Assembly: GCA_018646605.1 (NCBI GenBank) | Contig: JABGUL010000036.1 | Span: 20,367-84,366, forward strand | Reading direction: 5' to 3' | Source of the DNA: Flavobacteriaceae bacterium | GTDB taxonomy: Bacteria; Bacteroidota; Bacteroidia; Flavobacteriales; Flavobacteriaceae | DNA: 64,000 bases | In this document: positions 8,328-16,464 of the stretch, in pieces | Numbering within the stretch: position 1 is the first letter of the stretch | Layout of the letters: every line of letters starts with the position of its first letter | Made by a program: the position numbers and the translations under genes | Notes under the pieces: generated by a model | The model's input: the letters and a program-made list of their open reading frames with translations, nothing else | What the model was told of the DNA's origin: nothing | The model's database searches: none

Positions 8328-9174
8328 CCACAAAACTTTTGGGGGAATTCCCACAGAAAACACACAGTATGAAAGCAGTAAAGTAGTGCTTCTCCCTATC
8401 CCCTATGATGGGACCAGCACCTATGGAAAAGGCGCAGACTTGGGACCTAACGCCATTCTTTCTGCAGCTGAAAACATGGAGCTGTATGACATAGAAACAG
8501 ATTCTGAAGTGTATTTAAACGGAATTTATCTCGCCCCAGAAATTAAAGAAAAATCAAGCCCAGAAGCGGTTGCCAAACAAGTAGAAGCAGCTGTTGAGAA
8601 ACACTTAAACCAAGAAAAATTTGTAACCATTTTAGGCGGTGAGCATTCGGTGAGCATCGGGGCGATACGTGCTTTTAAAAGTAAATACGATGCACTTACC
8701 GTCTTGCAGTTGGATGCACACTCTGACTTAAGACCCACCTACCAGGGTTCGACACACAATCATGCGTGTGCACTTCATGAAGCTTCCTTTACTACAAACC
8801 TGGTACAAGTAGGAATCAGAAGTATGGATCGAGTGGAACTTCCCTTTTTGAATAAAGACACCCTTTTTACTTCCTATGATATTCGTTCGAATGACTACTG
8901 GCAGGACGATGTCATTAATTGCCTGGGAAAAAAAGTATACATCACCATAGATCTTGATGTGTTTGACCCATCCATCATGCCCTCCACAGGTACACCAGAA
9001 CCAGGGGGATTGCTTTGGAATGAAACCTTAGACTTACTTAAAAAAGTATTTTCTGACTGCGATGTAGTTGGTTTCGATATAGTGGAGTTAGCACCCAAAC
9101 CCTCGTTGAGTGCTCCTGATTTTATGGCAGCAAAACTTTATTATAAACTACTATCCTATAAATACCACCTCTAA
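8320..9174 (+). CDS. speB: agmatinase
   Basis: A 284-residue ureohydrolase of the arginase family that would split agmatine into putrescine and urea. The binuclear Mn site is visible: GGEHSVS, LDAHSDLR, HNHAC, and DLDVFDPSIMPSTGTPEPGG. A late GFDIVELAP motif is also typical. The start overlaps the decarboxylase by eight bases. Its stop TAA shares one base with the ATG of the next gene (TAATG), so all three are likely translationally coupled. Confidence 0.92.
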   Translation: MSDHKTFGGIPTENTQYESSKVVLLPIPYDGTSTYGKGADLGPNAILSAAENMELYDIETDSEVYLNGIYLAPEIKEKSSPEAVAKQVEAAVEKHLNQEKFVTILGGEHSVSIGAIRAFKSKYDALTVLQLDAHSDLRPTYQGSTHNHACALHEASFTTNLVQVGIRSMDRVELPFLNKDTLFTSYDIRSNDYWQDDVINCLGKKVYITIDLDVFDPSIMPSTGTPEPGGLLWNETLDLLKKVFSDCDVVGFDIVELAPKPSLSAPDFMAAKLYYKLLSYKYHL

Positions 9175-10145
9175 TGGCTAAAGAAATTAAAAATTTCATC
9201 GAAACACATTTTTTACATTTTAATGCCGCTGCATTAGTAGATGCTGCAAAAGGGTATGAGGCCCATCTGGCTTCGGGAAAAAAAATGTTGATTTCTCTTG
9301 CGGGAGCCATGAGTACTGCTGAGCTTGGAATTTCTCTAGCTGAAATGATACGCCAAGACAAGGTACACATGATATCATGTACTGGAGCCAATCTAGAAGA
9401 AGACCTCATGAATTTGGTGGCTCATAAAAGTTATAAGCGTGTTCCCAACTACAGGGATTTAACACCTCAAGAAGAATGGGAGCTGTTGGAGCAAGGTTTA
9501 AATCGGGTAACGGACACCTGTATCCCTGAAGAAGAAGCCTTTCGGCGCCTACAAAAACACGTGTTTGACTGTTGGAACAAGGCAGAGCAAGAAGGCAAAC
9601 GTTATTTTCCTCATGAATATATGTATCAACTTTTACTTTCCGGGGTATTAGAAGAATACTATGAAATTGATCCAAAAAACTCTTGGATGCTTGCCGCAGC
9701 GGAAAAAAACCTACCTATTATAGTACCTGGTTGGGAGGACTCTACTCTGGGAAATATATTTGCTTCGTATTGCATCAAAGGGCAGTTACAGCCAAGCACA
9801 GTAAAATCAGGAATTGAATACATGATGTGGTTAGCAGACTACTACAGCCAAACTGCAGGAAAAGAAGGAATTGGATTTTTTCAAATAGGCGGAGGAATTG
9901 CAGGAGATTTCCCCATTTGTGTTGTGCCCATGTTGTATCAAGATTTGGAGCAAACAGAAACCCCTTTCTGGAGTTACTTCTGTCAAATTTCAGATTCTAC
10001 AACTAGTTTTGGATCCTATTCTGGTGCCGTTCCTAATGAAAAAATCACTTGGGGGAAATTGGACATCGACACCCCTAAATTTATTATCGAATCCGATGCG
10101 ACAATTGTAGCCCCCCTAATTTTTGCTTATTTGTTGGGGCAATAA
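9174..10145 (+). CDS. deoxyhypusine synthase-like enzyme, probable homospermidine synthase
   Basis: A 323-residue member of the deoxyhypusine synthase family. The NAD-binding segments are recognisable (LISLAGAMSTAELG, SCTGANLEEDL, IPIIVPGWEDSTLG-like region, FFQIGGGIAGDFP). The catalytic lysine of the WGK motif is kept (EKITWGKL, Lys295), so the enzyme should be active. Bacteria lack the eIF5A substrate. Members in bacteria have been linked to homospermidine formation from putrescine and spermidine-like donors (often called speY). Its place directly after agmatinase, which makes putrescine, supports that role. The exact product cannot be read from sequence. Confidence 0.82.
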   Translation: MAKEIKNFIETHFLHFNAAALVDAAKGYEAHLASGKKMLISLAGAMSTAELGISLAEMIRQDKVHMISCTGANLEEDLMNLVAHKSYKRVPNYRDLTPQEEWELLEQGLNRVTDTCIPEEEAFRRLQKHVFDCWNKAEQEGKRYFPHEYMYQLLLSGVLEEYYEIDPKNSWMLAAAEKNLPIIVPGWEDSTLGNIFASYCIKGQLQPSTVKSGIEYMMWLADYYSQTAGKEGIGFFQIGGGIAGDFPICVVPMLYQDLEQTETPFWSYFCQISDSTTSFGSYSGAVPNEKITWGKLDIDTPKFIIESDATIVAPLIFAYLLGQ

Positions 10146-10398
10146 GGAATCTTCTGCCTGTAGGCCCTAGTATTGCTCTATAATAGCTTACCTTCAAAAA
10201 ATAATTATATTCTCTTACGCTTTTTTTAAAGCACAAACTTTCAAATGGGGGCACTGGATTTATTGCCTTAATGCACCTTTATTAGAGAAACAGTAACCTA
10301 TAATTTAGTGCCGTTTTCATTTTTGAAAATCAAAGCGTAGGGCTATTCCTACTTTTTAAAAAACGGATTTTGTAATGCGTATCAACTAAAAAAAACAG

Positions 10399-11540
10399 AT
10401 GAATTTATCCCAAATTGGCGTTATTGGAACTTCAAAAAAAGAAGATGAAAGGCGTGTTCCTATCCATCCAGACCATTTAATCAGACTTCCGCAGCACGTG
10501 CGCACAAAACTTATTTTTGAAACGGGTTACGTTGTCCCCTTTGACATTTCAGATGAAGATATTGCTGCTCGTAGTGGTGGGATTGCCAGCAGAAAATCAA
10601 TTCTCTCTGACATTGGCTCTGTTATTATTGCAAAACCCGTTCTTTCAGACTTAAAAGAAATGAAGGCAGGCGGAATGATATGGGGTTATCCCCATTGCGA
10701 GCAGCAGCAAGAGATTACACAAACGGCCATCGATCGGAAATTGACGCTTATTGCTTTTGAAGACATGTTTGTCTGGACCCCCACGGGGGCTATGGGGAGG
10801 CATACATTTTATAAAAATAATGAAATGGCAGGGTATGCGCTGTAATTCATGCCCTCCAACTAAAAGGAATTGACGGTCACTACGGAAACCAACGGAAGGT
10901 GATTATTTTCAGTTTTGGAGCTGTGAGTAGAGGCGCTATCTATGCTCTAAAAGCCCATGGATTTAGAGACATAACCATTTGTATCCAACGGCCGGATCAT
11001 GAAGTTAGGGAGGAGGTCTTGGACGTAACCTACACCCGAATTGAAAAAGGGCAAAGCGGCGAACCCAGGCTGAAGGTGGTTGACCACGACGGGTCGGAGC
11101 GCCCCCTTTTGGATTTAATCAACGAAACAGACATAATCATAAACGGTACCTACCAAGACACTAACGATCCCATTGACTTTGTGCTAGAGGATGAAAAAGA
11201 AAACCTCAAGAGGGGCTCACTCATCATAGACGTGAGTTGTGATGAAGGGATGGGCTTTTATTTTGCCAAGCCTACAACATTTAAGAACCCAATGTTTACG
11301 GTAGCCAATGTTGATTATTATGCCGTAGATCATACCCCAAGTTATTTTTGGGAAAGTGCCTCACGATCTATTTCTGCAGCATTGATTGTACATCTAGAAG
11401 CAGTACTGGAGGGATCAAGCAGTTGGCATCAGAATGCAACCTTAAGAAATGCAATCAACATTAATAAAGGCGTCATTGTAAAAGAAGGGATTCTTAATTT
11501 TCAAAACCGAGAGGAAGCATATCCCCATCTTTTGAAATAA
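10399..11540 (+). pseudogene. N5-(carboxyethyl)ornithine synthase-like gene with a frameshift
   Basis: Two adjacent frames make one protein of about 380 residues. The first part (10399-10845) begins IGVIGTSKKEDERRVPIHPDHL, the N-terminal domain of the alanine dehydrogenase/transhydrogenase fold. It stops just after NNEMAGYAL. From 10839 the other frame continues without a break as VIHALQLKGIDGHYG, then VIIFSFGAVSRGAIYALKAHGF (Rossmann domain), to 11540. One missing base near 10839 (GCGCTG for an expected GCGGCTG) accounts for the break. The family call is from the N-terminal motif. It may be a real pseudogene or a base error in the sequence. Confidence 0.75.
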
Positions 11541-11545
11541 GCCGT

Positions 11546-12040
11546 TTATTCTAGCTCATCATCTCCTATTCTGTCAATTAGGAGGTCTATTTCTTGAATG
11601 GTCATTTTCCTTTTTTCTTTTGATTTCGCCACCACCTCTGGGCTATTGTTGGGGTTGGCGATTTGAATGTTGTAGTAATCAATGAGTATTTTGAGCGCAT
11701 TCAATTTTGAAGCCAGTTTCATTTGCTCTACCTGCTGTATTAAAGCCTTTTCAGAATGTTGCTGGGCTTTGGCGGTTTTCTTTAGCTCCGCACGGTTTAG
11801 GGCAATTTCATTACGCTGTAATTCTAAATCCTGCTTTTGTAATACAATGGTATAAATCAATCCAGCAAAAGCCAACCCAGAAAATAAAGCATTCACAGCC
11901 CCAAACAAATCCCCAAACGTACCCCGGTCGGACCAGTTGTCAAGACCCAATAAAATCAAAAGGGTAGAGCTGCTCCAGATGATGACCACCAGAACAATCA
12001 ATTTGGTAAGAAGACTCAGGTTGTTTTTTTTCTCTTCCAT
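11546..12040 (-). CDS. membrane protein with coiled coil
   Basis: A 164-residue protein with two membrane segments (about residues 10-31 and 48-66), then a long Gln/Glu/Lys coiled coil (residues 67-115), and a charged tail ending in EIDLLIDRIGDDELE. The stretch FGDLFGAVNALFSGLAFAG followed by LIYTIVLQKQDLELQRNEI occurs in many bacterial membrane proteins, including some annotated as putative phage abortive infection proteins, but that N-terminal module alone does not define a function. It converges with the frameshifted gene at a distance of five bases. Confidence 0.65.
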   Translation of the reverse strand: MEEKKNNLSLLTKLIVLVVIIWSSSTLLILLGLDNWSDRGTFGDLFGAVNALFSGLAFAGLIYTIVLQKQDLELQRNEIALNRAELKKTAKAQQHSEKALIQQVEQMKLASKLNALKILIDYYNIQIANPNNSPEVVAKSKEKRKMTIQEIDLLIDRIGDDELE

Positions 12041-12110
12041 AGCGGCGTGTTATTTAAAGGGTAAAAAGAAATAGCAGTATTGAAAGTAGTAAATTAAATT
12101 TCTATTTTAT

Positions 12111-12479
12111 TTATTGTCTCAAAATCTTTTCCATCTTTCTGCCTTTTGCCAATTCATCAATGAGCTTTTCCATGCGCCTACACTGTTTGTACACTTCAAA
12201 TTTATCCTCTATTTCTTCGATCCGATACCCACAAACCACCCCGCGAATCAAGTGTGCATTTGGATGTATTTTAGCTTTTTCAAAAAAAGTTCGAAAAGTT
12301 ACTTTTTCCTCAATCAAGGCTTGTAGTTTTCCCTCATCAAAGCCTGTAAACCAACTTATTACCTGGTTTAATTCCTCCTTGGTTCTTCCGTTTTTTACCA
12401 CTCTTGTCAAGTAATGTGGATGAATAGAAGCAAATATCATTTTTGCAACTTTTTCATTTTTCTCAGCGGTAACGGTCAT
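12111..12479 (-). CDS. DUF2200 family protein
   Basis: A 122-residue cytoplasmic protein. KMIFASIHPHYLTRVVKNGRT and EELNQVISWFTGFDE are the hallmark DUF2200 motifs, followed by LIRGVVCGYRIEEIEDKFE. Family members are short, widespread in bacteria and of unknown function. It lies among other small minus-strand genes and no operon partner is clear. Confidence 0.85.
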   Translation of the reverse strand: MTVTAEKNEKVAKMIFASIHPHYLTRVVKNGRTKEELNQVISWFTGFDEGKLQALIEEKVTFRTFFEKAKIHPNAHLIRGVVCGYRIEEIEDKFEVYKQCRRMEKLIDELAKGRKMEKILRQ

Positions 12480-12604
12480 CTTTATTTAGGGGTTTGGTTT
12501 ACTTGGAGTGAAGTAGTATTGTATGTCGTTTTTATTTTATTCATTTCGTTTTTTTGTGTTGAGGAAGAGATACTCTTTTGCAATTATGGGCATAGCGATG
12601 GCTT

Positions 12605-12829
12605 TTATATTTGAATGTTTAATGATTCTATAACCGATTGTTTAAATACATTTTCAGAAGCCTTATTATAAAGCGGCAGACCTACTAAACGATAATTTTT
12701 ATTTTCTTCTTTTAATATGGTATTAGCAAACTCTTTTACGAGATTTCCTTTTAATTCTCCTTGCTCGTCTTTAAGTCTATCGTCATGAAGTAAAAGGCTT
12801 ATAAGATGGTTTTTAAAATTTAGATTCAT
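12605..12829 (-). CDS. small hypothetical protein
   Basis: A 74-residue ORF (MNLNFKNHLISLLLHDDRL, then GNLVKEFANTILKEENKNYR) with balanced charged and hydrophobic helices, which makes coding likely. The opening resembles the small N-terminal helical region of some type III DNA methyltransferases, but the match is by eye and weak. It could be an independent small protein or a leftover of a lost larger gene. Confidence 0.4.
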   Translation of the reverse strand: MNLNFKNHLISLLLHDDRLKDEQGELKGNLVKEFANTILKEENKNYRLVGLPLYNKASENVFKQSVIESLNIQI

Positions 12830-13228
12830 ATTTATTGCTTTATTATATTTTCCTTTTATTCAGCCACTTTCAATGCCTTTAAAAAAACTACATTTTTAAT
12901 ATTTTTTCGAATGACGCACAACAGGTTATATCCAAACAAAAGCTTGGTTTATCCCATAGAAATTTTGGGATAAAACAACTTTCGGGTTGCCATTATTTAT
13001 TCCACTAAATGTTTGTAGAACCACAAGCCAAAATTTGCGGTTTTCACCTAGTTCAAAAGGATAATAATAAAGGGAGATAGCTGTGTCAATCTCCGTTTTA
13101 AAACGGAGGAAGCTTTGTGTCTTTACAGGACTTTTAAGGTGTGAGAAAATCACAGAGTAGGTTTTTTGAAGTATAGACTTGGGGTCGCTACTTGAGGTTA
13201 AGATTTAGGGTTACGTTTATTGCATGGG
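12830..13228. other. 399-base stretch without a confident gene
   Basis: It holds one minus-strand open frame of 75 codons (12926-13153) with unconvincing composition, one copy of a direct repeat (13158-13191), and otherwise AT-rich DNA. I see no RNA gene or clear terminator in it. Confidence 0.5.
13158..13191. repeat. direct repeat, copy 1
   Basis: The 34 bases starting TAGGTTTTTTGAAGTA and ending in GGGGTCGCTAC recur 377 bases later with three extra G and one substitution. On the minus strand each copy lies between the 3' end of one small membrane ORF and the start of the next frame. Confidence 0.8.
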
Positions 13229-13531
13229 TTAAAAATAAAAAATCATAATAATCAATAGTATACTTGTTAAAGAAGCAAATGAGGCTCCTATGATAAAGTC
13301 CCTTCTTTTTTTAAAAAGCGAAAGGATCAAAAGTAGGAAAGGAATAATCAATACTACCCCGAAAACAAGTGTAATAATATCATGCCTCATGAAAAAAGTC
13401 ATCCCATAAAGTAATTCAGCAAATTCGTTTTTCCCCTGTATCTCTGTTTCCATACTCACTTTTATGAGTATATAAAAAAGGATAATAGACAGGATATGAA
13501 TTAAAGGGATTTTAAGTGTTATTTTTTTCAT
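13229..13531 (-). CDS. small three-helix membrane protein
   Basis: A 100-residue protein with three hydrophobic segments (about residues 8-25, 52-72 and 80-99) separated by short charged loops (METEIQGKNEF, KKRRDF). It starts at an ATG at 13531 directly after repeat copy 2 and ends in IIMIFYF. The same last four residues and downstream bases end the tiny ORF at 13578-13670, which suggests local duplication. No family recognised. Confidence 0.5.
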   Translation of the reverse strand: MKKITLKIPLIHILSIILFYILIKVSMETEIQGKNEFAELLYGMTFFMRHDIITLVFGVVLIIPFLLLILSLFKKRRDFIIGASFASLTSILLIIMIFYF

Positions 13532-13534
13532 TTG

Positions 13535-13571
13535 TAGGTTTTTTGAAGTAAAGACTTGGGGGGGTCGCTAC
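13535..13571. repeat. direct repeat, copy 2
   Basis: The 37-base partner of copy 1, with TAGGTTTTTTGAAGTA and ending in GGGGTCGCTAC, differing by one substitution and a longer G run (seven G instead of four). Similar bases continue beyond it: both copies are followed on the plus strand, at different distances, by TTAAAAATAAAAAATC, which encodes the C-terminus of the neighbouring minus-strand ORF. Confidence 0.8.
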
Positions 13572-13577
13572 ATGTGT

Positions 13578-13670
13578 TTAAAAATAAAAAATCCAAAGGA
13601 CCAGGGCTACCTTCTTTAGTATCCCCAAGGCCAATAGGGAGTATAATGTTTTTTTAGTTGGGGTTTTCAT
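13578..13670 (-). CDS. 30-residue putative membrane peptide
   Basis: An ATG-initiated frame giving MKTPTKKTLYSLLALG and ending LVLWIFYF: a basic start followed by one hydrophobic helix. Its ATG overlaps the stop of the preceding small ORF (ATGA), a classic coupling arrangement. Too short to prove by composition. Confidence 0.35.
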   Translation of the reverse strand: MKTPTKKTLYSLLALGILKKVALVLWIFYF

Positions 13671-13771
13671 TTCTGGTCTTTATTTTTCATTCCTTTAATT
13701 CCTGCATAAAGCATCCAAATAACTAACGCAATGGCCCCATACACAAAAATATTACGAATAAAATATCCCAT
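13667..13771 (-). CDS. 34-residue putative membrane peptide
   Basis: Starts MGYFIRNIFVYGAIALVIW, then MLYAGIKGMKNKDQK: one membrane helix followed by a basic, soluble tail. This N-out or positive-inside layout is typical of real small membrane proteins. The stop TGA overlaps the start of the next 30-residue ORF. Confidence 0.45.
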   Translation of the reverse strand: MGYFIRNIFVYGAIALVIWMLYAGIKGMKNKDQK

Positions 13772-13780
13772 AGCTACGTG

Positions 13781-13864
13781 TTAAATACGTTCTTGAATTT
13801 CAATAAGTAATCCAAAAAGAATACAAACGACTGCACTTGCTAAAACAATTCCACCTACACCCAT
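13781..13864 (-). CDS. 27-residue putative membrane peptide
   Basis: Starts MGVGGIVLASAVVCILFG, then LLIEIQERI: one hydrophobic helix with a charged C-terminus. It lies nine bases before the 34-residue ORF on the same strand, so three to four tiny membrane ORFs may form one transcript. Confidence 0.4.
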   Translation of the reverse strand: MGVGGIVLASAVVCILFGLLIEIQERI

Positions 13865-13988
13865 AATTTTTATTTTAAAGGTATTACTTTTTTATTACTA
13901 TCCAAATGAAGTTTTTTTCGCTCTAATTCCTTTATATTTTTTACTTTTAGGTGACTAACATAACTTCAAAATTTTAAAAAACGGAATC

Positions 13989-15383
13989 ATGACAAAAATA
14001 GGCAGAAGAAATTTTTTAAAGAAGACCTCTCTTTCGGCGGCTTCTTTATACATGGCAAGCACAGTTGCTTGTACTACAGAAAAAGAAAACGCTCCTTCTG
14101 GAGGTGCCTATATGGGAGATTTCGCAGCACCCAAGCTGGACACTGTTCGGATTGCTATGATTGGTGTAGGTGCCAGGGGTAGTGGCCATGCAAGACAACT
14201 TGCCAGTATTGAAGGAACGGAGATTGTGGCTATCGCAGATCTTTATGAAGATTTGGTAGACCGTTCGGTGACCAATTGTGTAGCGGCCGGTAACGGAAGA
14301 CATCAAAACATAGCCCGCTATTTTGGTGGGGATGGAGATTGGAAGAAAATGCTTGCAGAGGTAAAACCAGATGCCGTTTTTATCGCGACCAACTGGAGCA
14401 ACCATGCTCCCATGGCCATTGAAACCATGAAGCAAGGGGCACATGCTTTTGTTGAGGTTCCCATCGCAGTAACCCTTCAAGAGATGTGGGATATTGTAGA
14501 CACGTCAGAGCAAACGCAAAAGCATTGCATGATGATGGAAAATGTCAACTATGGAAGGGAAGAGTTACTCTATTTGAATTTATGCCGCCAAGGGAAGATT
14601 GGGGAAATTTTGCATGCTGAGGCTGCTTATATTCATGAATTACGATTCCAAATGGAAGAGCAAGAAAGAGGTACGGGCTCTTGGAGAACACCACATTATG
14701 CCAATAGAAATGGGAATTTATATCCTACGCATGGTTTGGGTCCAGTGGCACAGTACATGAATTTGGGTAGAGGAGAGGATCAGTTTAATTCTTTGGTTTC
14801 CTTTTCAACGCCAGCGCGCGGGCGAAAGGCCTATGCCGAAAAAAATTACGCCGCCGATCACAAGTGGAATGCGCTAGACTATAAGGGGGGAGATTTAAAC
14901 ACTTCTATAGTAAAAACACATTTGGGAAGAACAATAATGATTCAGTGGGACGAAACAAGTCCACGTCCTTATTCCCGTCATAATTTGGTTCAGGGTACCC
15001 TAGGGGCCATTGCAGGATTCCCAACCCGAATTGCTCTAGAAGGAGGTGTGGAAGGCGCAACAGAAAGCCACCACAGATGGGCCCAAGGCGAACAGCTGGA
15101 TGCCATTTATGAACAATACGAACACCCAATGTACAAACGTTTGGGGGCTTTAGCCACCAAAATGGGAGGCCATGGGGGAATGGATTTCATGATGCTATAC
15201 CGTGCCGTGGAGTGCTTACGCACAGGAACACCCCTAGATCAGAACGTCTATGAAGGCTGTCTGTGGAGTTCGGTCGCTCCGCTTAGCGAAGCGTCGGTAG
15301 CACAAGGAGGAATGCCTCAAAAATTCCCTGACTTCACCAGAGACAATTGGGCGCAAACAAAACCGTTATCTATTTTATCTTAA
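13989..15383 (+). CDS. GH109-like Gfo/Idh/MocA family protein, Tat-exported
   Basis: A 464-residue protein with a Tat signal (GRRNFLKKTSLSAASLYMAS) ending in a possible lipobox (TVACTT). A Rossmann domain follows (IAMIGVGARGSGHA), then the oxidoreductase-fold C-terminal domain with ENVNYGREEL, THGLGPVAQY, GGHGGMDFMMLYR and a closing FPDFTRDNW. These late motifs are those of glycoside hydrolase family 109, NAD-dependent enzymes whose founding members remove alpha-N-acetylgalactosamine. The tight bound NAD(H) is used in a redox-assisted hydrolysis. The following kinase and nucleotidyltransferase suggest the released sugar is reused. GH109 substrates vary, so GalNAc is an inference. Confidence 0.85.
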   Translation: MTKIGRRNFLKKTSLSAASLYMASTVACTTEKENAPSGGAYMGDFAAPKLDTVRIAMIGVGARGSGHARQLASIEGTEIVAIADLYEDLVDRSVTNCVAAGNGRHQNIARYFGGDGDWKKMLAEVKPDAVFIATNWSNHAPMAIETMKQGAHAFVEVPIAVTLQEMWDIVDTSEQTQKHCMMMENVNYGREELLYLNLCRQGKIGEILHAEAAYIHELRFQMEEQERGTGSWRTPHYANRNGNLYPTHGLGPVAQYMNLGRGEDQFNSLVSFSTPARGRKAYAEKNYAADHKWNALDYKGGDLNTSIVKTHLGRTIMIQWDETSPRPYSRHNLVQGTLGAIAGFPTRIALEGGVEGATESHHRWAQGEQLDAIYEQYEHPMYKRLGALATKMGGHGGMDFMMLYRAVECLRTGTPLDQNVYEGCLWSSVAPLSEASVAQGGMPQKFPDFTRDNWAQTKPLSILS

Positions 15384-15402
15384 GTAAAAACGATTTAATC
15401 TT

Positions 15403-16464
15403 TTGGAATTGATAGTATCAGAAGCTCCAGCGCGAATTTGTTTTTTTGGGGACCATCAGGATTATCTTAATCTACCTGTTATTGCAGGCTCGATTGACCG
15501 TAAAATCACCGTAAAAGGGAGACCAAATACAACCCATAATTACAATATTCAATTAATTGATTTAGATAGGGTTATAACAATTGATCTAAATGAAAAGTTC
15601 ACTACCATTGAAGCGGCAGATTACTACCGCTCTTCGATGGTTATTTTACAAAGAGAAGGGGCTGTTTTTGAACAAGGCTATTCGATTGAAATCACAGGAA
15701 ATATCCCCGTAAATGCAGGGGTTTCGAGTTCCTCTGCCTTGGTAGTCGCTTGGCTTCGCTTTCTTATTCAAGCACAAAAGAATCCAAAACCAGTCAGTAA
15801 TGTTCAAATAGGAAAATGGGCTTATACCGCCGAGGTACTTTTCTTTAAGCAACCAGGGGGCTTGATGGATCAATATACTATTGCTCAAGGGGGCTTGATT
15901 TATATCGATACACAATCTGGAAATTCTACACGCTTGACACCGCAGCTGGGACAGCTGGTCATCGCTGAGTCCGGGATTGCCAAGCAAACCTTAGACGTGT
16001 TGCAAAATGCCCGCGAGTACAGTCAAAATGCGATTGCATCTGTACAGAAAATAAATCCAGATTTTGACATACAGCAGTCCAAAGTAGCGGATTATGCACG
16101 TTATTTAGAGGCTGTACCGGAACTGTACAAAAACCATTGGTATGCTGCTATTCATAACTATGACTTGACCTTAAAAGCAAAAAAAGCATTGTTGGCTTCG
16201 TCTGTAGATCTTGTTCAAGTGGGTGAATGGATGAATGAACACCAAATTATTTTACAAGAACGCATCCAAAATACACCAGCAAAAATGGTTTTACAAATGG
16301 AGGCTGCCAGAGCTGCAGGGGCTTTGGGGGCAAAAATTATAGGCTCTGGTGGTGGGGGCTGTATGGTTGCGATGGTAACAGAAAACACAAAACAGAAGGT
16401 GATAAACGCCTTCCTTTCCGAGGGTGCCGTTGCTGCCTACGGAGTTCAACTAATTCATTTTTAA
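15403..16464 (+). CDS. GHMP-family sugar kinase
   Basis: A 353-residue cytoplasmic kinase of the galactokinase/mevalonate kinase superfamily. The three GHMP motifs are present: substrate motif near residues 7-32 (APARICFFGDHQDYLNLP), ATP loop (PVNAGVSSSSALVVAW), and a late glycine loop (GSGGGGCMVAMV). No ATG fits the conserved start; TTG at 15403 (or a second TTG at 15409) is the likely initiator. It follows the GH109-like gene by 19 bases, and its TAA overlaps the next ATG by one base. The substrate is unknown; a hexose or N-acetylhexosamine freed by the upstream enzyme fits the context. Confidence 0.82.
   Translation: MELIVSEAPARICFFGDHQDYLNLPVIAGSIDRKITVKGRPNTTHNYNIQLIDLDRVITIDLNEKFTTIEAADYYRSSMVILQREGAVFEQGYSIEITGNIPVNAGVSSSSALVVAWLRFLIQAQKNPKPVSNVQIGKWAYTAEVLFFKQPGGLMDQYTIAQGGLIYIDTQSGNSTRLTPQLGQLVIAESGIAKQTLDVLQNAREYSQNAIASVQKINPDFDIQQSKVADYARYLEAVPELYKNHWYAAIHNYDLTLKAKKALLASSVDLVQVGEWMNEHQIILQERIQNTPAKMVLQMEAARAAGALGAKIIGSGGGGCMVAMVTENTKQKVINAFLSEGAVAAYGVQLIHF

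Noticed and set aside
10146..10398. Possible RNA gene or riboswitch between the polyamine operon and the frameshifted gene
   Set aside because: I see only weak AT-rich inverted repeats (such as TTTTC/GAAAA) and no conserved element.
12926..13153. 75-codon minus-strand open frame
   Set aside because: Its composition is not protein-like, it matches nothing I recognise, and it may be open by chance in AT-rich DNA. The repeat just upstream of it is the more interesting feature.
11546..13864. Genomic island or prophage remnant
   Set aside because: No integrase, tRNA, att repeat or phage gene is visible. The small-gene stretch is accessory-like but has no clear boundaries.
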